Shown here one piece after another: positions 33,498-43,526 of a stretch of 64,000 nt of DNA. Below the pieces are notes generated by a model that was given only the letters and a program-made list of their open reading frames with translations, searched no databases and was not told the DNA's origin. The position numbers and the translations under genes were made by a program. Position 1 is the first letter of the stretch; the number at the start of each line of letters is the position of its first letter. Source of the DNA: Cyanobacteria bacterium SIG30 (lineage in GTDB: Bacteria; Cyanobacteriota; Vampirovibrionia; Gastranaerophilales; Gastranaerophilaceae). The stretch lies in contig SUTW01000005.1 of assembly GCA_015152475.1 (NCBI GenBank), forward strand, positions 89,518-153,517. Reading direction: 5' to 3'.

Positions 33498-34718
33498 ATG
33501 AAATCTGAATTACTTTTACCTGCTGGAAACATTGAAAAAATGCGCTATGCTTATGCATATGGCGCGGATGCAGTTTATCTGGGGCTTGTTGATTTTTCAC
33601 TTCGCACAATGAGAAAAGGTGAACTTATCACTCGTGATAATCTTAAAATTGCAATTGACGAAGCAAGAAGTCTTAACAAGAAAGTTTATTTAACATTAAA
33701 TATATTTGCGTTTGATGATGATATTAAAAATTTAGATGAAACATTAGAAATCATTAAAGATGCAAATCCCCATGCAATAATTTTAAGTGATTTTGGTATT
33801 TTTAATTTGGTTAGAAAGAAACTACCAAATATTGATATTCATATTTCGACTCAAACCAACACAACAAATTCTGAAGCTGTTAAATTTTGGCGTGATTTAG
33901 GTGCAAGTCGTGTTATTTTGGCTCGTGAATTATCTTTGAAGCAAATTGAAACTATAAGAAAAAATGTTCCTGATATCGAACTTGAACATTTTATTCATGG
34001 TTCACAATGTATGAGTTTTTCAGGACGTTGTTTATTATCTGATTATATGACAAATAATGAGCGAAAAGCCAATCAAGGTGGGTGCGCTCAACCTTGCAGA
34101 TGGAGTTATAAACTTTTAGAAGAAACGCGCCCGGGGCAATATTTTGAAATTGTTCAAGATGATAAGGGTTCACATATTCTATCAACAAAAGATTTATGTC
34201 TTGTCCATTATCTTAAAGATTTAGAAAATGCAGGAGTTAACTCTTTTAAAATTGAAGGAAGAACAAAAAGCCTTTATTATGTGAGCGCTGTCGCAAAGGC
34301 TTATAGAGAGGTTTTAGATAATAAAATTTCATCTGATTCAGGTTTTGAAGAACTTAAAAAGGTTGGCAACAGAGGCTATACAACAGGTTTCTTCCTAGGT
34401 GTTAATGAGCCAAGTTCTTATAGTTATGATATTTCAAAAGGTCTTGCAGGCGCTGATTTTCTTTGCGTTTTTCAGGATAAAGATGAAATTGGCTATAAGG
34501 TAGAAATTAAAAATAAAATTTTATTAAATGATAAAATTGAAGTTATTGCGCCTTTTCAAAATGAAATTTTAACTGTTGTTGGAATTAAAAATGAAAAAAG
34601 AGAAGATGTTGATGTTGCAAATACAAATGACATCGTTTACTTAAAATTTGATAGAGAAGTTGATATTGATTACAATTTCGCACTTGCGAGAACTTTGGGA
34701 ATTAAAAATGAGTATTAA
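33498..34718 (+). CDS. U32 family protein (TrhP/YegQ-like tRNA hydroxylation factor)
   Basis: 406 residues. It opens SELLLPAGNIEKMRYAYAYGADAVYLG and has the U32 signature around ELEHFIHGSQCMSFSGRCLLSDY and QGGCAQPCRWSY, whose four Cys can bind an iron-sulfur cluster. SFKIEGRTKSLYYVSAVAKAYR follows. This order matches the TrhP branch, needed for 5-hydroxyuridine at tRNA position 34. Collagenase-type peptidase activity was the older annotation. It overlaps the next gene by 11 nt. Confidence 0.88.
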   Translation: MKSELLLPAGNIEKMRYAYAYGADAVYLGLVDFSLRTMRKGELITRDNLKIAIDEARSLNKKVYLTLNIFAFDDDIKNLDETLEIIKDANPHAIILSDFGIFNLVRKKLPNIDIHISTQTNTTNSEAVKFWRDLGASRVILARELSLKQIETIRKNVPDIELEHFIHGSQCMSFSGRCLLSDYMTNNERKANQGGCAQPCRWSYKLLEETRPGQYFEIVQDDKGSHILSTKDLCLVHYLKDLENAGVNSFKIEGRTKSLYYVSAVAKAYREVLDNKISSDSGFEELKKVGNRGYTTGFFLGVNEPSSYSYDISKGLAGADFLCVFQDKDEIGYKVEIKNKILLNDKIEVIAPFQNEILTVVGIKNEKREDVDVANTNDIVYLKFDREVDIDYNFALARTLGIKNEY

Positions 34719-35235
34719 AAATAAAATTAAGGCTTATCTTCCGCTTTTAAAAGGAAAAATTAAACCTGATTATAATTTAAAGAATATTTATGAAATTAAT
34801 ATAGATGAACTTTGGGATAGAGGAATTAGGGCGATTTTTTTTGACCTTGATTCTACAATTACCGTTTCTAAATCCGCAAAATTTTCAGATAGAGCAAGAG
34901 AATTTATAAAAAAACTTGAAGATAAGGGTTTTAAACTTGCGATAATTTCAAACAATTATTCTGAAAACTATATATCACGTGTTCAAAAGGAAATTCATAT
35001 CAAAATTTATTTTCCGGCTGAAAAACCTCAAACTTTTATGCTCAAACGTGTTATGGATGAATTTTCCCTCAATACTCAGGAATGCGCTATGGTAGGTGAC
35101 AGGCCTGTTACTGATATTTTGGCTGGGATTAATGCTGGTTGCTTAACGATTTTGGTTGATGGAATTGATGCCGATAATGAAAATCTCCCAACCCGATTTA
35201 TAAGATGGGTTGAGAGATTAACTGTTAAAAATTAG
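34708..35235 (+). CDS. YqeG-family HAD phosphatase
   Basis: 175 residues. HAD motif I is FFDLDSTIT, motif II IISNN, and motif III/IV AEKPQTF with MVGDRPVTDILAGINAG. The N-terminal KIKAYLPLLKGKIKPDYNLKNIYEI is the YqeG-type extension. It is predicted to dephosphorylate a small substrate, perhaps phosphatidylglycerophosphate as in the PGP phosphatase relatives. It starts inside the end of the U32 gene (11-nt overlap); the longer frame from 34648 is not needed. Confidence 0.85.
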   Translation: MSIKNKIKAYLPLLKGKIKPDYNLKNIYEINIDELWDRGIRAIFFDLDSTITVSKSAKFSDRAREFIKKLEDKGFKLAIISNNYSENYISRVQKEIHIKIYFPAEKPQTFMLKRVMDEFSLNTQECAMVGDRPVTDILAGINAGCLTILVDGIDADNENLPTRFIRWVERLTVKN

Positions 35236-35236
35236 T

Positions 35237-35629
35237 TTATTCACCTATTAAAGATGAACTTGCAAGCTCATCTGCAACAGCTTTTTTAGCATTTTTGTAT
35301 TTTGCTTTCATGATGTCTGCATTCATTTTTTGAATAACTTCAGATGTTTTTTTGGCAAATCTTTTTGGACTTATATGTTGTTCTAGAACGCCAGTTTCTG
35401 GTTTTGTATATTTAATCAATAAACGTTTTCTTCCAAACAATTTTGAAGGTCTAGTATCTTTAATTTCAAGAATATCAGGTACGTTTTCAAAAATCTTTTT
35501 TGTTGCTTGTATATTTGCTAATGCACTTTTGTTGCCTACAATAACTTTTTTAAGTTTTTTTGCGGCACCTGCGTCAATTTTATACGCCATACCAAAATTT
35601 TGAGTGTTGTTAATTTTGTTGATTTGCAT
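35237..35629 (-). CDS. Hypothetical protein with N-terminal NFG motif
   Basis: 130 residues, basic, no signal peptide, family not recognised. It begins MQINKINNTQNFGMAYKID, the short N-rich leader plus aromatic-Gly motif shared with two other proteins here (48569 and 63770 starts). The body is helix-strand mixed with KKLKKVIVGNKSAL and RPSKLFGRKRLLIKY. AAAGGAA lies before the ATG. It is convergent with the YqeG gene. Confidence 0.65.
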   Translation of the reverse strand: MQINKINNTQNFGMAYKIDAGAAKKLKKVIVGNKSALANIQATKKIFENVPDILEIKDTRPSKLFGRKRLLIKYTKPETGVLEQHISPKRFAKKTSEVIQKMNADIMKAKYKNAKKAVADELASSSLIGE

Positions 35630-35690
35630 ATTTTATTCCTTTCGTATTTTTATTCGTGTTTCTTTAAAACTTGTAAATAATAAAAGTTGC

Positions 35691-36509
35691 CTATATGGAT
35701 AAATAATAATCTTTTAAAATTTTACAATCAGTTTCAATATTTGGGCTTTCGCAAACAACAACGCCTTTTATGTCAAAACTTTTAAATGCTTTAAGCAAAT
35801 CTTTGTAGTTCATATCTGATTCTTGTAAAATCAGATGGTGTTTTTCACCTTTTTCAGAGTATGCGATTCCTGCAACATGAGCGTGAAAATTATCAAGTGC
35901 AATTTGACCTAATTCATTGCCTATTTTTTCAAAAATTTTTGAAAATTCATCATATGTGTTAAATTTTCCATTTGAGCGCGCATGAAGATGAGCAAAATCA
36001 ATACATGGAAGCACTTTATTAAAATCTTTTGATAATTTTATTACTTCATCTAAATCTCCCCATTGACTTTTTTTGCCTGTTGTCTCTGGTCTAATCCATA
36101 TATTTAAATTTTTTTCTTCCATTTTTTTTGTTATTTCTTCGTGGCATTTTTTTATCTGATTATAGGTGTCTTCTGCACTTTTCCCTAAATAAAAACCTGC
36201 ATGATAAACAATTGAATATCCACCAAGCGATTCTGTCATTGTTGCTGTATCAAGTATTCTTTTAATACTTGCTTGAACTTTTTCTTCTTCTTTTGCATTC
36301 AAGTTTATATAATATGGACTATGAGCGGTAAAATATAGATTTTTTTTTGTGTTTTTCATTATTTCTTGAGTTTCTTCACTCATTCTGACTCCATGCACAA
36401 ATTCAATTTCCATACCGTCCAGATTTAATTCTCTTAGCGTGTCGCAAGCCATTTTGTATCCGCCAGCTTGCATTGGTGTTCCTGCGGTTATAAAATTTAA
36501 TTTATCCAT
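35691..36509 (-). CDS. Endonuclease IV-like TIM barrel protein
   Basis: 272 residues of the AP endonuclease family 2. Predicted zinc ligands appear in order: FTAHSPYYINL, IVYHAGFYLG, IRPETTGK, CIDFAHLHAR, and NFHAHVAGI with a later KHH. Endonuclease IV nicks DNA at abasic sites. The layout fits the short archaeal-type proteins that lack some of the E. coli loops. A sugar-phosphate isomerase of the same fold is possible but the PETTGK block favours a nuclease. The start at 36509 has GAGG upstream. Confidence 0.85.
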   Translation of the reverse strand: MDKLNFITAGTPMQAGGYKMACDTLRELNLDGMEIEFVHGVRMSEETQEIMKNTKKNLYFTAHSPYYINLNAKEEEKVQASIKRILDTATMTESLGGYSIVYHAGFYLGKSAEDTYNQIKKCHEEITKKMEEKNLNIWIRPETTGKKSQWGDLDEVIKLSKDFNKVLPCIDFAHLHARSNGKFNTYDEFSKIFEKIGNELGQIALDNFHAHVAGIAYSEKGEKHHLILQESDMNYKDLLKAFKSFDIKGVVVCESPNIETDCKILKDYYLSI

Positions 36510-36641
36510 TTTTATCCTCATTTATAATTGGTTTTATATTATATATTATGTTAGTATAATATATTTGTTTGTATTTTTATTATTATTTTTATCTTTTTTA
36601 AAAAATTTACAAAACTTTACAAATAAAATAAAAAATAATTG

Positions 36642-36668
36642 TTGACGTTAAATTTTGTTTGTTATAGA
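36642..36668 (+). promoter_or_regulatory. Promoter of the ribosomal protein operon
   Basis: TTGACG at 36642-36647 and TATAGA at 36663-36668 are separated by 15 nt, with TGT directly before the -10 box, which may offset the short spacer. The predicted leader is about 40 nt. Confidence 0.55.
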
Positions 36669-36714
36669 GTTATCTTTGCGTATACATAACAGTAATGAAA
36701 AAGAAACGAAGAAA

Positions 36715-37038
36715 ATGGACAACAAAACAACAAAAAGACCAAGAATTAGAGTTTGCCTAAAGGCATACGATCATAAATTGATTGATAGTTCTGCACAAAA
36801 AATTGTAGACACTGCTAAGAATACAGATGCTTCAGTATCTGGTCCAGTTCCATTGCCTACAAAACGTAGAATTTATTGTGTACTTCGTTCACCTCACGTT
36901 GATAAAAAATCTCGTGAACATTTTGAAATGAGAACACATAAAAGAATTATAGACATCTATGATCCTACAGCACAAACTGCAGAAGAACTTTCAAGAATGG
37001 ATTTGCCAGCTGGCGTTGACATCGAAGTTAAACTTTAA
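36715..37038 (+). CDS. rpsJ: Ribosomal protein uS10
   Basis: 107 residues. [27 protein letters not shown] and [39 protein letters not shown] are the S10 signatures. It is the first gene of the operon; no tuf, fus or rpsL precedes it. The ATG at 36715 gives the family length; its ribosome site is poor. Confidence 0.97.
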   Translation: MDNKTTKRPRIRVCLKAYDHKLIDSSAQKIVDTAKNTDASVSGPVPLPTKRRIYCVLRSPHVDKKSREHFEMRTHKRIIDIYDPTAQTAEELSRMDLPAGVDIEVKL

Positions 37039-37044
37039 TTTTAT

Positions 37045-37063
37045 TTGCGCCTTTAAGGCGCAC
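37045..37063 (+). repeat. Hairpin in the rpsJ-rplC gap
   Basis: TGCGCCTT and AAGGCGCA form an almost loopless palindrome (37046-37062) in a 131-nt gap. No T run follows, so it is not an ordinary terminator. It may be a processing or autoregulatory site. Confidence 0.5.
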
Positions 37064-37169
37064 GAATGACAACTAAATAAGAAAATGATACTAAATGTGA
37101 ACTGTGGTAATAAATAGAGTTCAATGAACAAAATTTATATACAGCTCTCGCAACAAAGAAAGGTAAAAT

Positions 37170-37799
37170 ATGACACTAGGCGTTATAGGTACTAAGCTTG
37201 GCATGACGCAAATTTTTGACGAGTCAGGCTTATCAATACCCGTCACTGTAATTAAGGTTGATCCTATTGTAGTGACACAAGTTAAAACAGTTGAAACAGA
37301 CGGTTATAATGCAATTCAAGTTGGCACAATTGCCGCTAAAGAAAAACATTTAACTAAAGCTCAACTTGGACACTTTGCAAAAAATAAATTAGATAATTTC
37401 AGACATTTGCAAGAGTTCAGAGTTGACAATCCTGAAGCTTTCAAAGTTGGTGATACAATCGACGTTAGCGTTTTAAATGATGTTAAAAAAGTTGATGTTT
37501 CTGGTACTTCAATCGGTAAAGGCTTCCAAGGCACAGTAAAACGTCATAATTTTTCAAGAGGCCCAATGGCACATGGTTCTAAAAACCATAGAGCACCTGG
37601 TTCAATTGGTGCTGGTACAACTCCTGGCCGTATTTATAAAGGTAAAAAAATGGCAGGAAATATGGGTAATGAAAAAGTTACTATTACAAAGTTGACTGTT
37701 GCTAGAATTGATGCAGAAAAAAGCATTATTTTAATCAAAGGTTCAACTCCAGGCCCTGAAGGCAAATTGGTTACAATTAAGCCTGCAAGGTTTAACTAA
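37170..37799 (+). CDS. rplC: Ribosomal protein uL3
   Basis: 209 residues. It opens LGVIGTKLGMTQIFDESG and has the peptidyl-transferase-proximal RGPMAHGSKNHRAPGSIGAGTTPGRIYKGKKMAG loop. AAAGG precedes the ATG after a 131-nt gap that contains a hairpin. Confidence 0.98.
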   Translation: MTLGVIGTKLGMTQIFDESGLSIPVTVIKVDPIVVTQVKTVETDGYNAIQVGTIAAKEKHLTKAQLGHFAKNKLDNFRHLQEFRVDNPEAFKVGDTIDVSVLNDVKKVDVSGTSIGKGFQGTVKRHNFSRGPMAHGSKNHRAPGSIGAGTTPGRIYKGKKMAGNMGNEKVTITKLTVARIDAEKSIILIKGSTPGPEGKLVTIKPARFN

Positions 37800-37814
37800 G
37801 ATTTGAGGTACAAA

Positions 37815-38465
37815 ATGGTTAAAGATAAAATTAAAAACAAAAAAGTAGATATGTTAAGCATTCAAGGTGCTAGCGTTGGTGAATTAGAGCTTTCTGGAAA
37901 TATTTTCGGAATTGAACCTAATATTCACGTTATGCACTTGGCACTTAAAAGACAATTAAACAATGCGCGTCAAGGTAGTGCTTGCACAAAAACTAGAGCA
38001 GAAGTTTCTGGTGGTGGTAAAAAACCTTGGAAACAAAAAGGTACAGGACGTGCTCGTGCTGGTTCTTTAAGAAGCCCATTGTTTGCTGGTGGTGGCGTAA
38101 TCTTTGGACCTAAACCAAGAAGCTATGAAACTTCTCTTCCAAAGAAAGCTCGTCAATTAGCTTTGAGATCTGCATTATCTGCAAGATTTGAAAATTTAAT
38201 TGTTGTTGATGATTTTTCAGCATTAACTGAACCAAAAACAAAAACAATGGTTAAAATTTTAAGCGATATCAAAGCTGCAGGCAAAATTTTAATTATTGCT
38301 GATTTTAAAGCAGAAAACAACAAAAACTTAGAATTATCTGCAAGAAATCTTCCAAATGTTAAATTATTATTGCCTACAAACTTAAGCGTAAAAGATTTAA
38401 TAGAAGCTGATTGCGTTGTTATTGAAAAAGAAGCAATCAACGTTATAACTGAAAGGTTAAGCTAA
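37815..38465 (+). CDS. rplD: Ribosomal protein uL4
   Basis: 216 residues. The long loop RQGSACTKTRAEVSGGGKKPWKQKGTGRARAGSLRSP is diagnostic. In many bacteria L4 also represses its own operon. The ATG at 37815 with GAGG upstream is preferred to a TTG at 37803. The stop overlaps the rplW start by one base. Confidence 0.97.
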   Translation: MVKDKIKNKKVDMLSIQGASVGELELSGNIFGIEPNIHVMHLALKRQLNNARQGSACTKTRAEVSGGGKKPWKQKGTGRARAGSLRSPLFAGGGVIFGPKPRSYETSLPKKARQLALRSALSARFENLIVVDDFSALTEPKTKTMVKILSDIKAAGKILIIADFKAENNKNLELSARNLPNVKLLLPTNLSVKDLIEADCVVIEKEAINVITERLS

Positions 38466-38773
38466 TGAGCAAATCAAGAACAAATCAAGAAAAATTATAC
38501 GATATTATAAGAAAACCTGTTGTTACTGAAAAATCAATGGCGGCAGTTCAAAATGCTCAATATACTTTTGAAGTTTCAAAAGATGCAACAAAAGTTGAAA
38601 TCGCGCAAGCAATTGAGCAAGCTTATCCAAATCGTAAAGTTAAAAAAGTAAGAACAGTTTATATGCCATCTCATGCTAAAAGAATGGGTATGAAATTTGG
38701 CAGAACTCAATCAGGTAAGAAAGCTATTGTCACAATAGAAGGCGAACCTATTGAAGAATTGACAGGAGTGTAG
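38465..38773 (+). CDS. rplW: Ribosomal protein uL23
   Basis: 102 residues. IIRKPVVTEKSMAAVQNAQYTFEV and the C-terminal KKVRTVYMPSHAKRMG block are typical of L23, which lines the exit tunnel and docks trigger factor and SRP. It is coupled to rplD by a TAATG overlap. Confidence 0.97.
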   Translation: MSKSRTNQEKLYDIIRKPVVTEKSMAAVQNAQYTFEVSKDATKVEIAQAIEQAYPNRKVKKVRTVYMPSHAKRMGMKFGRTQSGKKAIVTIEGEPIEELTGV

Positions 38774-38776
38774 ATT

Positions 38777-39604
38777 ATGGCAACTCGTAAAATAAACCCA
38801 ACATCAAATGGTCAAAGAGGTATGACAAGACAAGATTATTCTGAAATCACTGCCTCAAAACCAGAAAAATCTCTTCTTAAGCCATTAAGAAAGTCAGGCG
38901 GAAGAAATAATACAGGAAGAATAACAACTCGTCACATTGGTGGTGGTCACAAACAAGCATACCGTGTTATTGATTTCAAACGCGATAAATTCGGTGTAGT
39001 TGGTTTTGTTAAAACTATCGAATATGATCCAAGCAGAAACGTAAGAATTTCTCTTGTTGTTTATGCAGATGGTGATAAAAGATACATTTTAACACCTGAA
39101 GGGCTTAACGTAGGCGATACTGTTATATCTGGTCCTGATGCTGATATCAAAACAGGTAACGCATTACCTTTAGAAAACATTCCTTTAGGTACTTTGATTC
39201 ACAACATTGAATTAATTCCTGGACGTGGTGCTAGAATGGTTCGTTCAGCTGGTGTTTCAGCTCAGTTAATGGCAAAAGAAGGTGCTTATGTAACTATCAA
39301 GATGCCATCATCTGAAATGAGAATGGTTAAAAAAGAATGTTTGGCAACAATTGGTACTTTAGGAAACAGCGATTTTAAAAACACTAAAACTGGTAAAGCT
39401 GGTCGTACACGTCACTTAGGTATTAAGCCTACAGTTCGTGGTGTTACTATGAACCCAGTTGATCACCCACACGGTGGTGGTGAAGGTAAAACAGGTCCTG
39501 GTGGTAATCCTAAGACTCCTTGGGGTAAACCAGCACTTGGTGTTAAAACAAGAAATCCAAACAAACAATCATCTAAATTGATTGTAAGAAGAAGAAAAAA
39601 ATAA
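38777..39604 (+). CDS. rplB: Ribosomal protein uL2
   Basis: 275 residues, full length. [27 protein letters not shown] and the C-terminal [19 protein letters not shown] with its conserved active-site-proximal His are present. AGGAG precedes the ATG, 4 nt after the rplW stop. Confidence 0.98.
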   Translation: MATRKINPTSNGQRGMTRQDYSEITASKPEKSLLKPLRKSGGRNNTGRITTRHIGGGHKQAYRVIDFKRDKFGVVGFVKTIEYDPSRNVRISLVVYADGDKRYILTPEGLNVGDTVISGPDADIKTGNALPLENIPLGTLIHNIELIPGRGARMVRSAGVSAQLMAKEGAYVTIKMPSSEMRMVKKECLATIGTLGNSDFKNTKTGKAGRTRHLGIKPTVRGVTMNPVDHPHGGGEGKTGPGGNPKTPWGKPALGVKTRNPNKQSSKLIVRRRKK

Positions 39605-39624
39605 GGTAAGGAGAACATAATTAA

Positions 39625-39906
39625 ATGGCTCGTTCATTAAAAAAAGGTCCATATATACATCATTCTTTAATTAAAAAGATTGAAAAATTAAATGAAGCAC
39701 AAGAAAAGAAAGTTGTTAAAACTTGGTCTAGAGCTTCAATGATAGTACCGGATATGCTTGGACACACTATTGCGGTACACAATGGTAAAACACATGTTCC
39801 TGTATATGTTACAGAACAAATGGTAGGTCACAAGTTAGGCGAATTTGCTCCGACTAGATTATTCAGAGGTCATGCTGGTTCTGCCAAAACCGCTAAAAGA
39901 GGTTAG
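39625..39906 (+). CDS. rpsS: Ribosomal protein uS19
   Basis: 93 residues. [18 protein letters not shown] and [47 protein letters not shown] are canonical. AAGGAG lies upstream. Confidence 0.97.
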   Translation: MARSLKKGPYIHHSLIKKIEKLNEAQEKKVVKTWSRASMIVPDMLGHTIAVHNGKTHVPVYVTEQMVGHKLGEFAPTRLFRGHAGSAKTAKRG

Positions 39907-39920
39907 AAGGAAATAGAAAA

Positions 39921-40256
39921 ATGCAAAGCGCAACTTCAAAACAAACTGATATTAAAATGACGGCTAGAAAAGTTCGTCGTGTTATAAACGAAGTAAGAGG
40001 CAAAAAAGCCAACGAAGCTATCAGAATTTTAAAATTCATGCCATATTTTGCGGCAAGAGTTGTTGAAAAAAATCTTATAGCAGCTATCGCTAATGCTTCG
40101 CAAAAATTTGGTGCAAAATCTGAAGATTTAAAAATTTCAGAAATTTTTGCTGACGAATCTGTATCATACAAAAGAGGTAGACCTCGTGCTCAAGGCAGAA
40201 TGTATAGCAGATTAAAAAGAACATCACACTTAACAATTAAACTTACAAGTAACTAG
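39921..40256 (+). CDS. rplV: Ribosomal protein uL22
   Basis: 111 residues. [23 protein letters not shown] and the tunnel-loop end [23 protein letters not shown] are diagnostic. Confidence 0.97.
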   Translation: MQSATSKQTDIKMTARKVRRVINEVRGKKANEAIRILKFMPYFAARVVEKNLIAAIANASQKFGAKSEDLKISEIFADESVSYKRGRPRAQGRMYSRLKRTSHLTIKLTSN

Positions 40257-40266
40257 GAGAAGAACT

Positions 40267-40998
40267 TTGGGACAAAAAACACATCCAACAGGATTTAGAA
40301 TAGGAATTATTGAACCTTGGGTTAGCCAATGGTTTACTAAAAAAAGATATGCAGAATTTGTTGCAGAAGATGCTAAAATCCGCAAATTTATAAAGAAAAA
40401 ACTTTATACAGCTGGAGTTAGCAGAATCATCATCACTAGAAAAGCTCAAAACGTAAACATCACAGTTGTTACTGCAAAACCTGGTATTGTTGTAGGACGT
40501 GGTGGACAAGGTATTGATGAATTGAGAGCTTCTGTTCAAAAATTCATAGACAACAAAAATGTTATTATAGACATTGTTGAAGTTGCAAGAACAGATGTTG
40601 ACGCACAATTAGTTGCTGAAAACATTGCACTTCAATTAGAAAAACGTATAGCATTTAGACGCGCAATGAAACAAGCAATGCAAAGAACAATGAGAGCTGG
40701 CGTTCAAGGTATTAAAGTTATGGTATCTGGTCGTTTAGGCGGTGCTGAAATTGCTAGAAGTGAATGGGCAAAAGAAGGAAGAATTCCTCTTCAAACACTT
40801 CGTGCTGATGTACAATATGGTTTTGCAGAAGCTGATACCATTATGGGTAAAATTGGCGTTAAGGTTTGGATTTTCAAAGGCGATTTAATGCCTGGTGAAA
40901 AAGCTGACCAAAATATTAAATTAAAGAAACCTTCTACAGCTAAAGAAAGAAGACCAAGAAGAGAAGCTGCAGTGAAGGCTGAAGAAACACAAGAATAA
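40267..40998 (+). CDS. rpsC: Ribosomal protein uS3
   Basis: 243 residues. [22 protein letters not shown], the KH-domain motif [13 protein letters not shown] and [14 protein letters not shown] are present. The start codon is TTG, with AGGAG at normal spacing. The C-terminal tail is Lys/Glu-rich. Confidence 0.97.
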   Translation: MGQKTHPTGFRIGIIEPWVSQWFTKKRYAEFVAEDAKIRKFIKKKLYTAGVSRIIITRKAQNVNITVVTAKPGIVVGRGGQGIDELRASVQKFIDNKNVIIDIVEVARTDVDAQLVAENIALQLEKRIAFRRAMKQAMQRTMRAGVQGIKVMVSGRLGGAEIARSEWAKEGRIPLQTLRADVQYGFAEADTIMGKIGVKVWIFKGDLMPGEKADQNIKLKKPSTAKERRPRREAAVKAEETQE

Positions 40999-41018
40999 AC
41001 AATAGGAGCAAAATAAAA

Positions 41019-41429
41019 ATGTTAATGCCCAAAAAAACCAAATTCAGAAAAAAAATGAAAGGTAATATGAAAGGACACGAAACCAGAGGTGTATCTTTGG
41101 AATTCGGTACATACGGTATTGCAACTACTGAACCTGCTTGGATTACAGCAAGACAAATTGAAGCTGCAAGACGTACTATGACAAGAGCCGTTAAACGTGG
41201 CGGTAATGTTTGGATTAAAATATTCCCTGATAAACCAATTACAGCAAAACCTGCTGAAACTCGTATGGGTAAAGGTAAAGGTAACCCTGAATATTGGGTA
41301 GCTGTTGTAAAACCAGGAAGAATTTTATTCGAAATAGAATATCCTGAAAGAGAAGTTGCAATTCATGCATTGAAACTAGCAGCTCAAAAATTACCAATTA
41401 AAGTTAAAATCGTTGAAAAAGAAGGTTAA
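41019..41429 (+). CDS. rplP: Ribosomal protein uL16
   Basis: 136 residues. [19 protein letters not shown], the [21 protein letters not shown] helix and [23 protein letters not shown] are canonical. Start at 41019 follows AGGAGC; a second ATG six bases later is possible. Confidence 0.97.
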   Translation: MLMPKKTKFRKKMKGNMKGHETRGVSLEFGTYGIATTEPAWITARQIEAARRTMTRAVKRGGNVWIKIFPDKPITAKPAETRMGKGKGNPEYWVAVVKPGRILFEIEYPEREVAIHALKLAAQKLPIKVKIVEKEG

Positions 41430-41431
41430 TT

Positions 41432-41641
41432 ATGAAACTGCAAGAAATAAGAGAAAAAACAATAGATGAATTAAAAGATGTTGTTCTTAATCTTAAGAAA
41501 GAATTATTTTCTTTAAGAATGAAACACAACAAAATTAATCAATTAGAAAATACTGCTCAAATTAAAAATACAAAAAGAGCAATTGCACAAGCAAAAACAG
41601 TTATCAGAGAAAAAGAATTAAAGGAAATTAAAAATGCCTAA
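41432..41641 (+). CDS. rpmC: Ribosomal protein uL29
   Basis: 69 residues with the L29 helical hairpin (LQEIREKTIDELKDVVLNLKKELFSLRMKH). It overlaps rpsQ by 8 nt. Confidence 0.96.
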   Translation: MKLQEIREKTIDELKDVVLNLKKELFSLRMKHNKINQLENTAQIKNTKRAIAQAKTVIREKELKEIKNA

Positions 41642-41879
41642 GAAAGTTAAACAAGGTATTGTAACTAGCGACAAAATGAATAAAACAATTGTTGTTGAAG
41701 TTGCAGAACACAATCCTCATAAAAAATATAAAAAAATTATGAAAACAACAAAAAATTATAAAGCTCACGATGAACTTAATACTGCTGGCGTTGGTGACGT
41801 TGTTACAATTATTGAAAGCAAACCAATTTCAAGCACAGTTCGTTGGGCCTTGAAAGATATTGTTGAAAAAGCGAAATAG
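41634..41879 (+). CDS. rpsQ: Ribosomal protein uS17
   Basis: 81 residues. GIVTSDKMNKTIVVEVAEHNPHKKYKK and GDVVTIIESKPISSTVRW are canonical. It is translationally coupled to rpmC. Confidence 0.96.
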   Translation: MPKKVKQGIVTSDKMNKTIVVEVAEHNPHKKYKKIMKTTKNYKAHDELNTAGVGDVVTIIESKPISSTVRWALKDIVEKAK

Positions 41880-41894
41880 ATAAGGTGCAGAAAA

Positions 41895-42263
41895 ATGATA
41901 CAACAAGAAACAAGATTACAAGTAGCAGATAACACAGGTGCAAAAGAACTTCTTTGCATTAGAGTTATGGGTTCTTCAAATAAAAGATATGCGTCAGTTG
42001 GTGATGTTATTATCGCAACAGTTAAACAAGCAGCTCCAAACATGACAGTTAAAAAATCTGAAGTTGTTACAGCTGTTGTTGTTAGAACTAAAGCAGATAT
42101 TAAACGTAATGACGGTTCAGTAATCAGATTTGATGAAAATGCTGCCGTTATCATCAACAAAGACGGCAACCCAAGAGGAACTCGTGTATTTGGACCTGTT
42201 GCAAGAGAGTTAAGAGATAAAAACTTTATGAAAATTATTTCTTTGGCTCCTGAGGTAATTTAA
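41895..42263 (+). CDS. rplN: Ribosomal protein uL14
   Basis: 122 residues. [26 protein letters not shown] and [30 protein letters not shown] are canonical. Confidence 0.98.
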   Translation: MIQQETRLQVADNTGAKELLCIRVMGSSNKRYASVGDVIIATVKQAAPNMTVKKSEVVTAVVVRTKADIKRNDGSVIRFDENAAVIINKDGNPRGTRVFGPVARELRDKNFMKIISLAPEVI

Positions 42264-42274
42264 GGAATAAGAAA

Positions 42275-42613
42275 ATGATACAAAAGAAAGAAAAACAAAA
42301 TATTCACGTAAAAAAAGGTGATAGAGTTATCGTAATTTCTGGTAAAGATAAAGGTAAAATCGGTAACGTAAAAGATATCATCACTAAAGACGGCACAGTT
42401 TTGGTTGAAGGTGTTAACATAGTGACAAAAGCTCAAAAAGCTAATCCTATGCTTGGCGTTCAAGGTGGTTTGGTAAAAATTGAAAAACCAATTAATTCAA
42501 GCAAAGTTATGCTAGTTTGTCCACAATGCGAAAAAGCTACAAGAATTGGACAAATAGTTAAAGATGACAAAAAAGTTCGTGTTTGCAAAAAATGCAATAA
42601 GGAAATAGATTAA
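42275..42613 (+). CDS. rplX: Ribosomal protein uL24
   Basis: 112 residues. The KOW motif is VKKGDRVIVISGKDKGKIGNV. The C-terminal zinc-ribbon-like region has CPQC and CKKC. Confidence 0.97.
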   Translation: MIQKKEKQNIHVKKGDRVIVISGKDKGKIGNVKDIITKDGTVLVEGVNIVTKAQKANPMLGVQGGLVKIEKPINSSKVMLVCPQCEKATRIGQIVKDDKKVRVCKKCNKEID

Positions 42614-42688
42614 CCACTTATGGTGGGGCATTGAAGCTTGATAGGCATTATTGCAAAGTTTCAAAGGCTAAGATAAAGGATAAAAACA

Positions 42689-43237
42689 ATGACAGTTACA
42701 AAAGATCTTAAAACAAGATACAATGACGAAGTAAAAAATGCTTTGAAGGCGGAATTTGGTTATAAAAACGACTTAGAAATTCCTAAACTTCATAAAATTG
42801 TATTGAATATGGGTGTTGGTGAAGCTTCTCATAGTTCAAAAGTAGCAGAAAACATTGTTAATCAATTAACAAAAATTTCTGGTCAAAAAGCAGTTGTTAC
42901 TAAAGCTAAAAAATCAATTGCTTCTTATAAATTAAGAGAAGGTATGCCAGTTGGTACAATGGTTACTCTTAGAGGAGAAAGAATGTATGATTTCTTCCAA
43001 AAATTAGTTTGTGTTGTACTTCCTCGTATTCGTGACTTCAGAGGCGTTTCTGCTAAATCATTTGACGGTAGAGGAAACTATACATTTGGTTTAAAAGAAC
43101 AAACATTGTTCCCAGAAATTCATTATGAAGAAATTGATTTAGTTAAAGGTATGAATGTTTCAATCATTACCACAGCTAAAACTGATGATGAAGCAAGAAG
43201 TTTATTGGCACACTTAGGTATGCCATTTAAGAAGTAA
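42689..43237 (+). CDS. rplE: Ribosomal protein uL5
   Basis: 182 residues. [39 protein letters not shown] and [27 protein letters not shown] are canonical. A 75-nt gap separates it from rplX. Confidence 0.97.
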   Translation: MTVTKDLKTRYNDEVKNALKAEFGYKNDLEIPKLHKIVLNMGVGEASHSSKVAENIVNQLTKISGQKAVVTKAKKSIASYKLREGMPVGTMVTLRGERMYDFFQKLVCVVLPRIRDFRGVSAKSFDGRGNYTFGLKEQTLFPEIHYEEIDLVKGMNVSIITTAKTDDEARSLLAHLGMPFKK

Positions 43238-43256
43238 ATATAAGGAAATTTGAAAT

Positions 43257-43463
43257 ATGGCTAAAAAAGCAATGATTAACAAAGAAGCAACAAGACAAGC
43301 TTTAGCTCTTAAAGGAAAATATCCAAGAGTTAGACTTCACAATAGATGTTCTATTTGTGGACGTCCTCATGGTTTCCATAGAGATTTTGGTCTTTGCAGG
43401 ATTTGTTTAAGAAAAATGGCACATCAAGGATTACTTCCTGGTGTTACAAAATCTTCATGGTAA
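43257..43463 (+). CDS. rpsN: Ribosomal protein uS14, short zinc-type
   Basis: 68 residues. [38 protein letters not shown] has the two CxxC pairs of the zinc-binding S14 form, not the longer zinc-free one. Confidence 0.96.
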   Translation: MAKKAMINKEATRQALALKGKYPRVRLHNRCSICGRPHGFHRDFGLCRICLRKMAHQGLLPGVTKSSW

Positions 43464-43481
43464 GATAAATTATGTAGCTAA

Positions 43482-43503
43482 ACCGCAAGACGTGCTTGCA
43501 GGT
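43482..43503 (+). repeat. Hairpin in the rpsN-rpsH gap
   Basis: ACCGCAAG pairs with CTTGC-A-GGT (one bulge) around ACGTG, just before the rpsH ribosome site. No T run follows. Confidence 0.5.
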
Positions 43504-43526
43504 AGTAAGATAAAGGAAAATAAATT

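Noticed and set aside
36695..36760. 21-codon basic open frame (MKKKRRKW...) overlapping the rpsJ start
   Set aside because: It has no ribosome site, overlaps a well-supported gene and shows no attenuator-type pairing nearby. A leader peptide role cannot be supported.
42614..42626. Short CCAC/GTGG hairpin in the rplX-rplE gap
   Set aside because: Only four base pairs; expected by chance.
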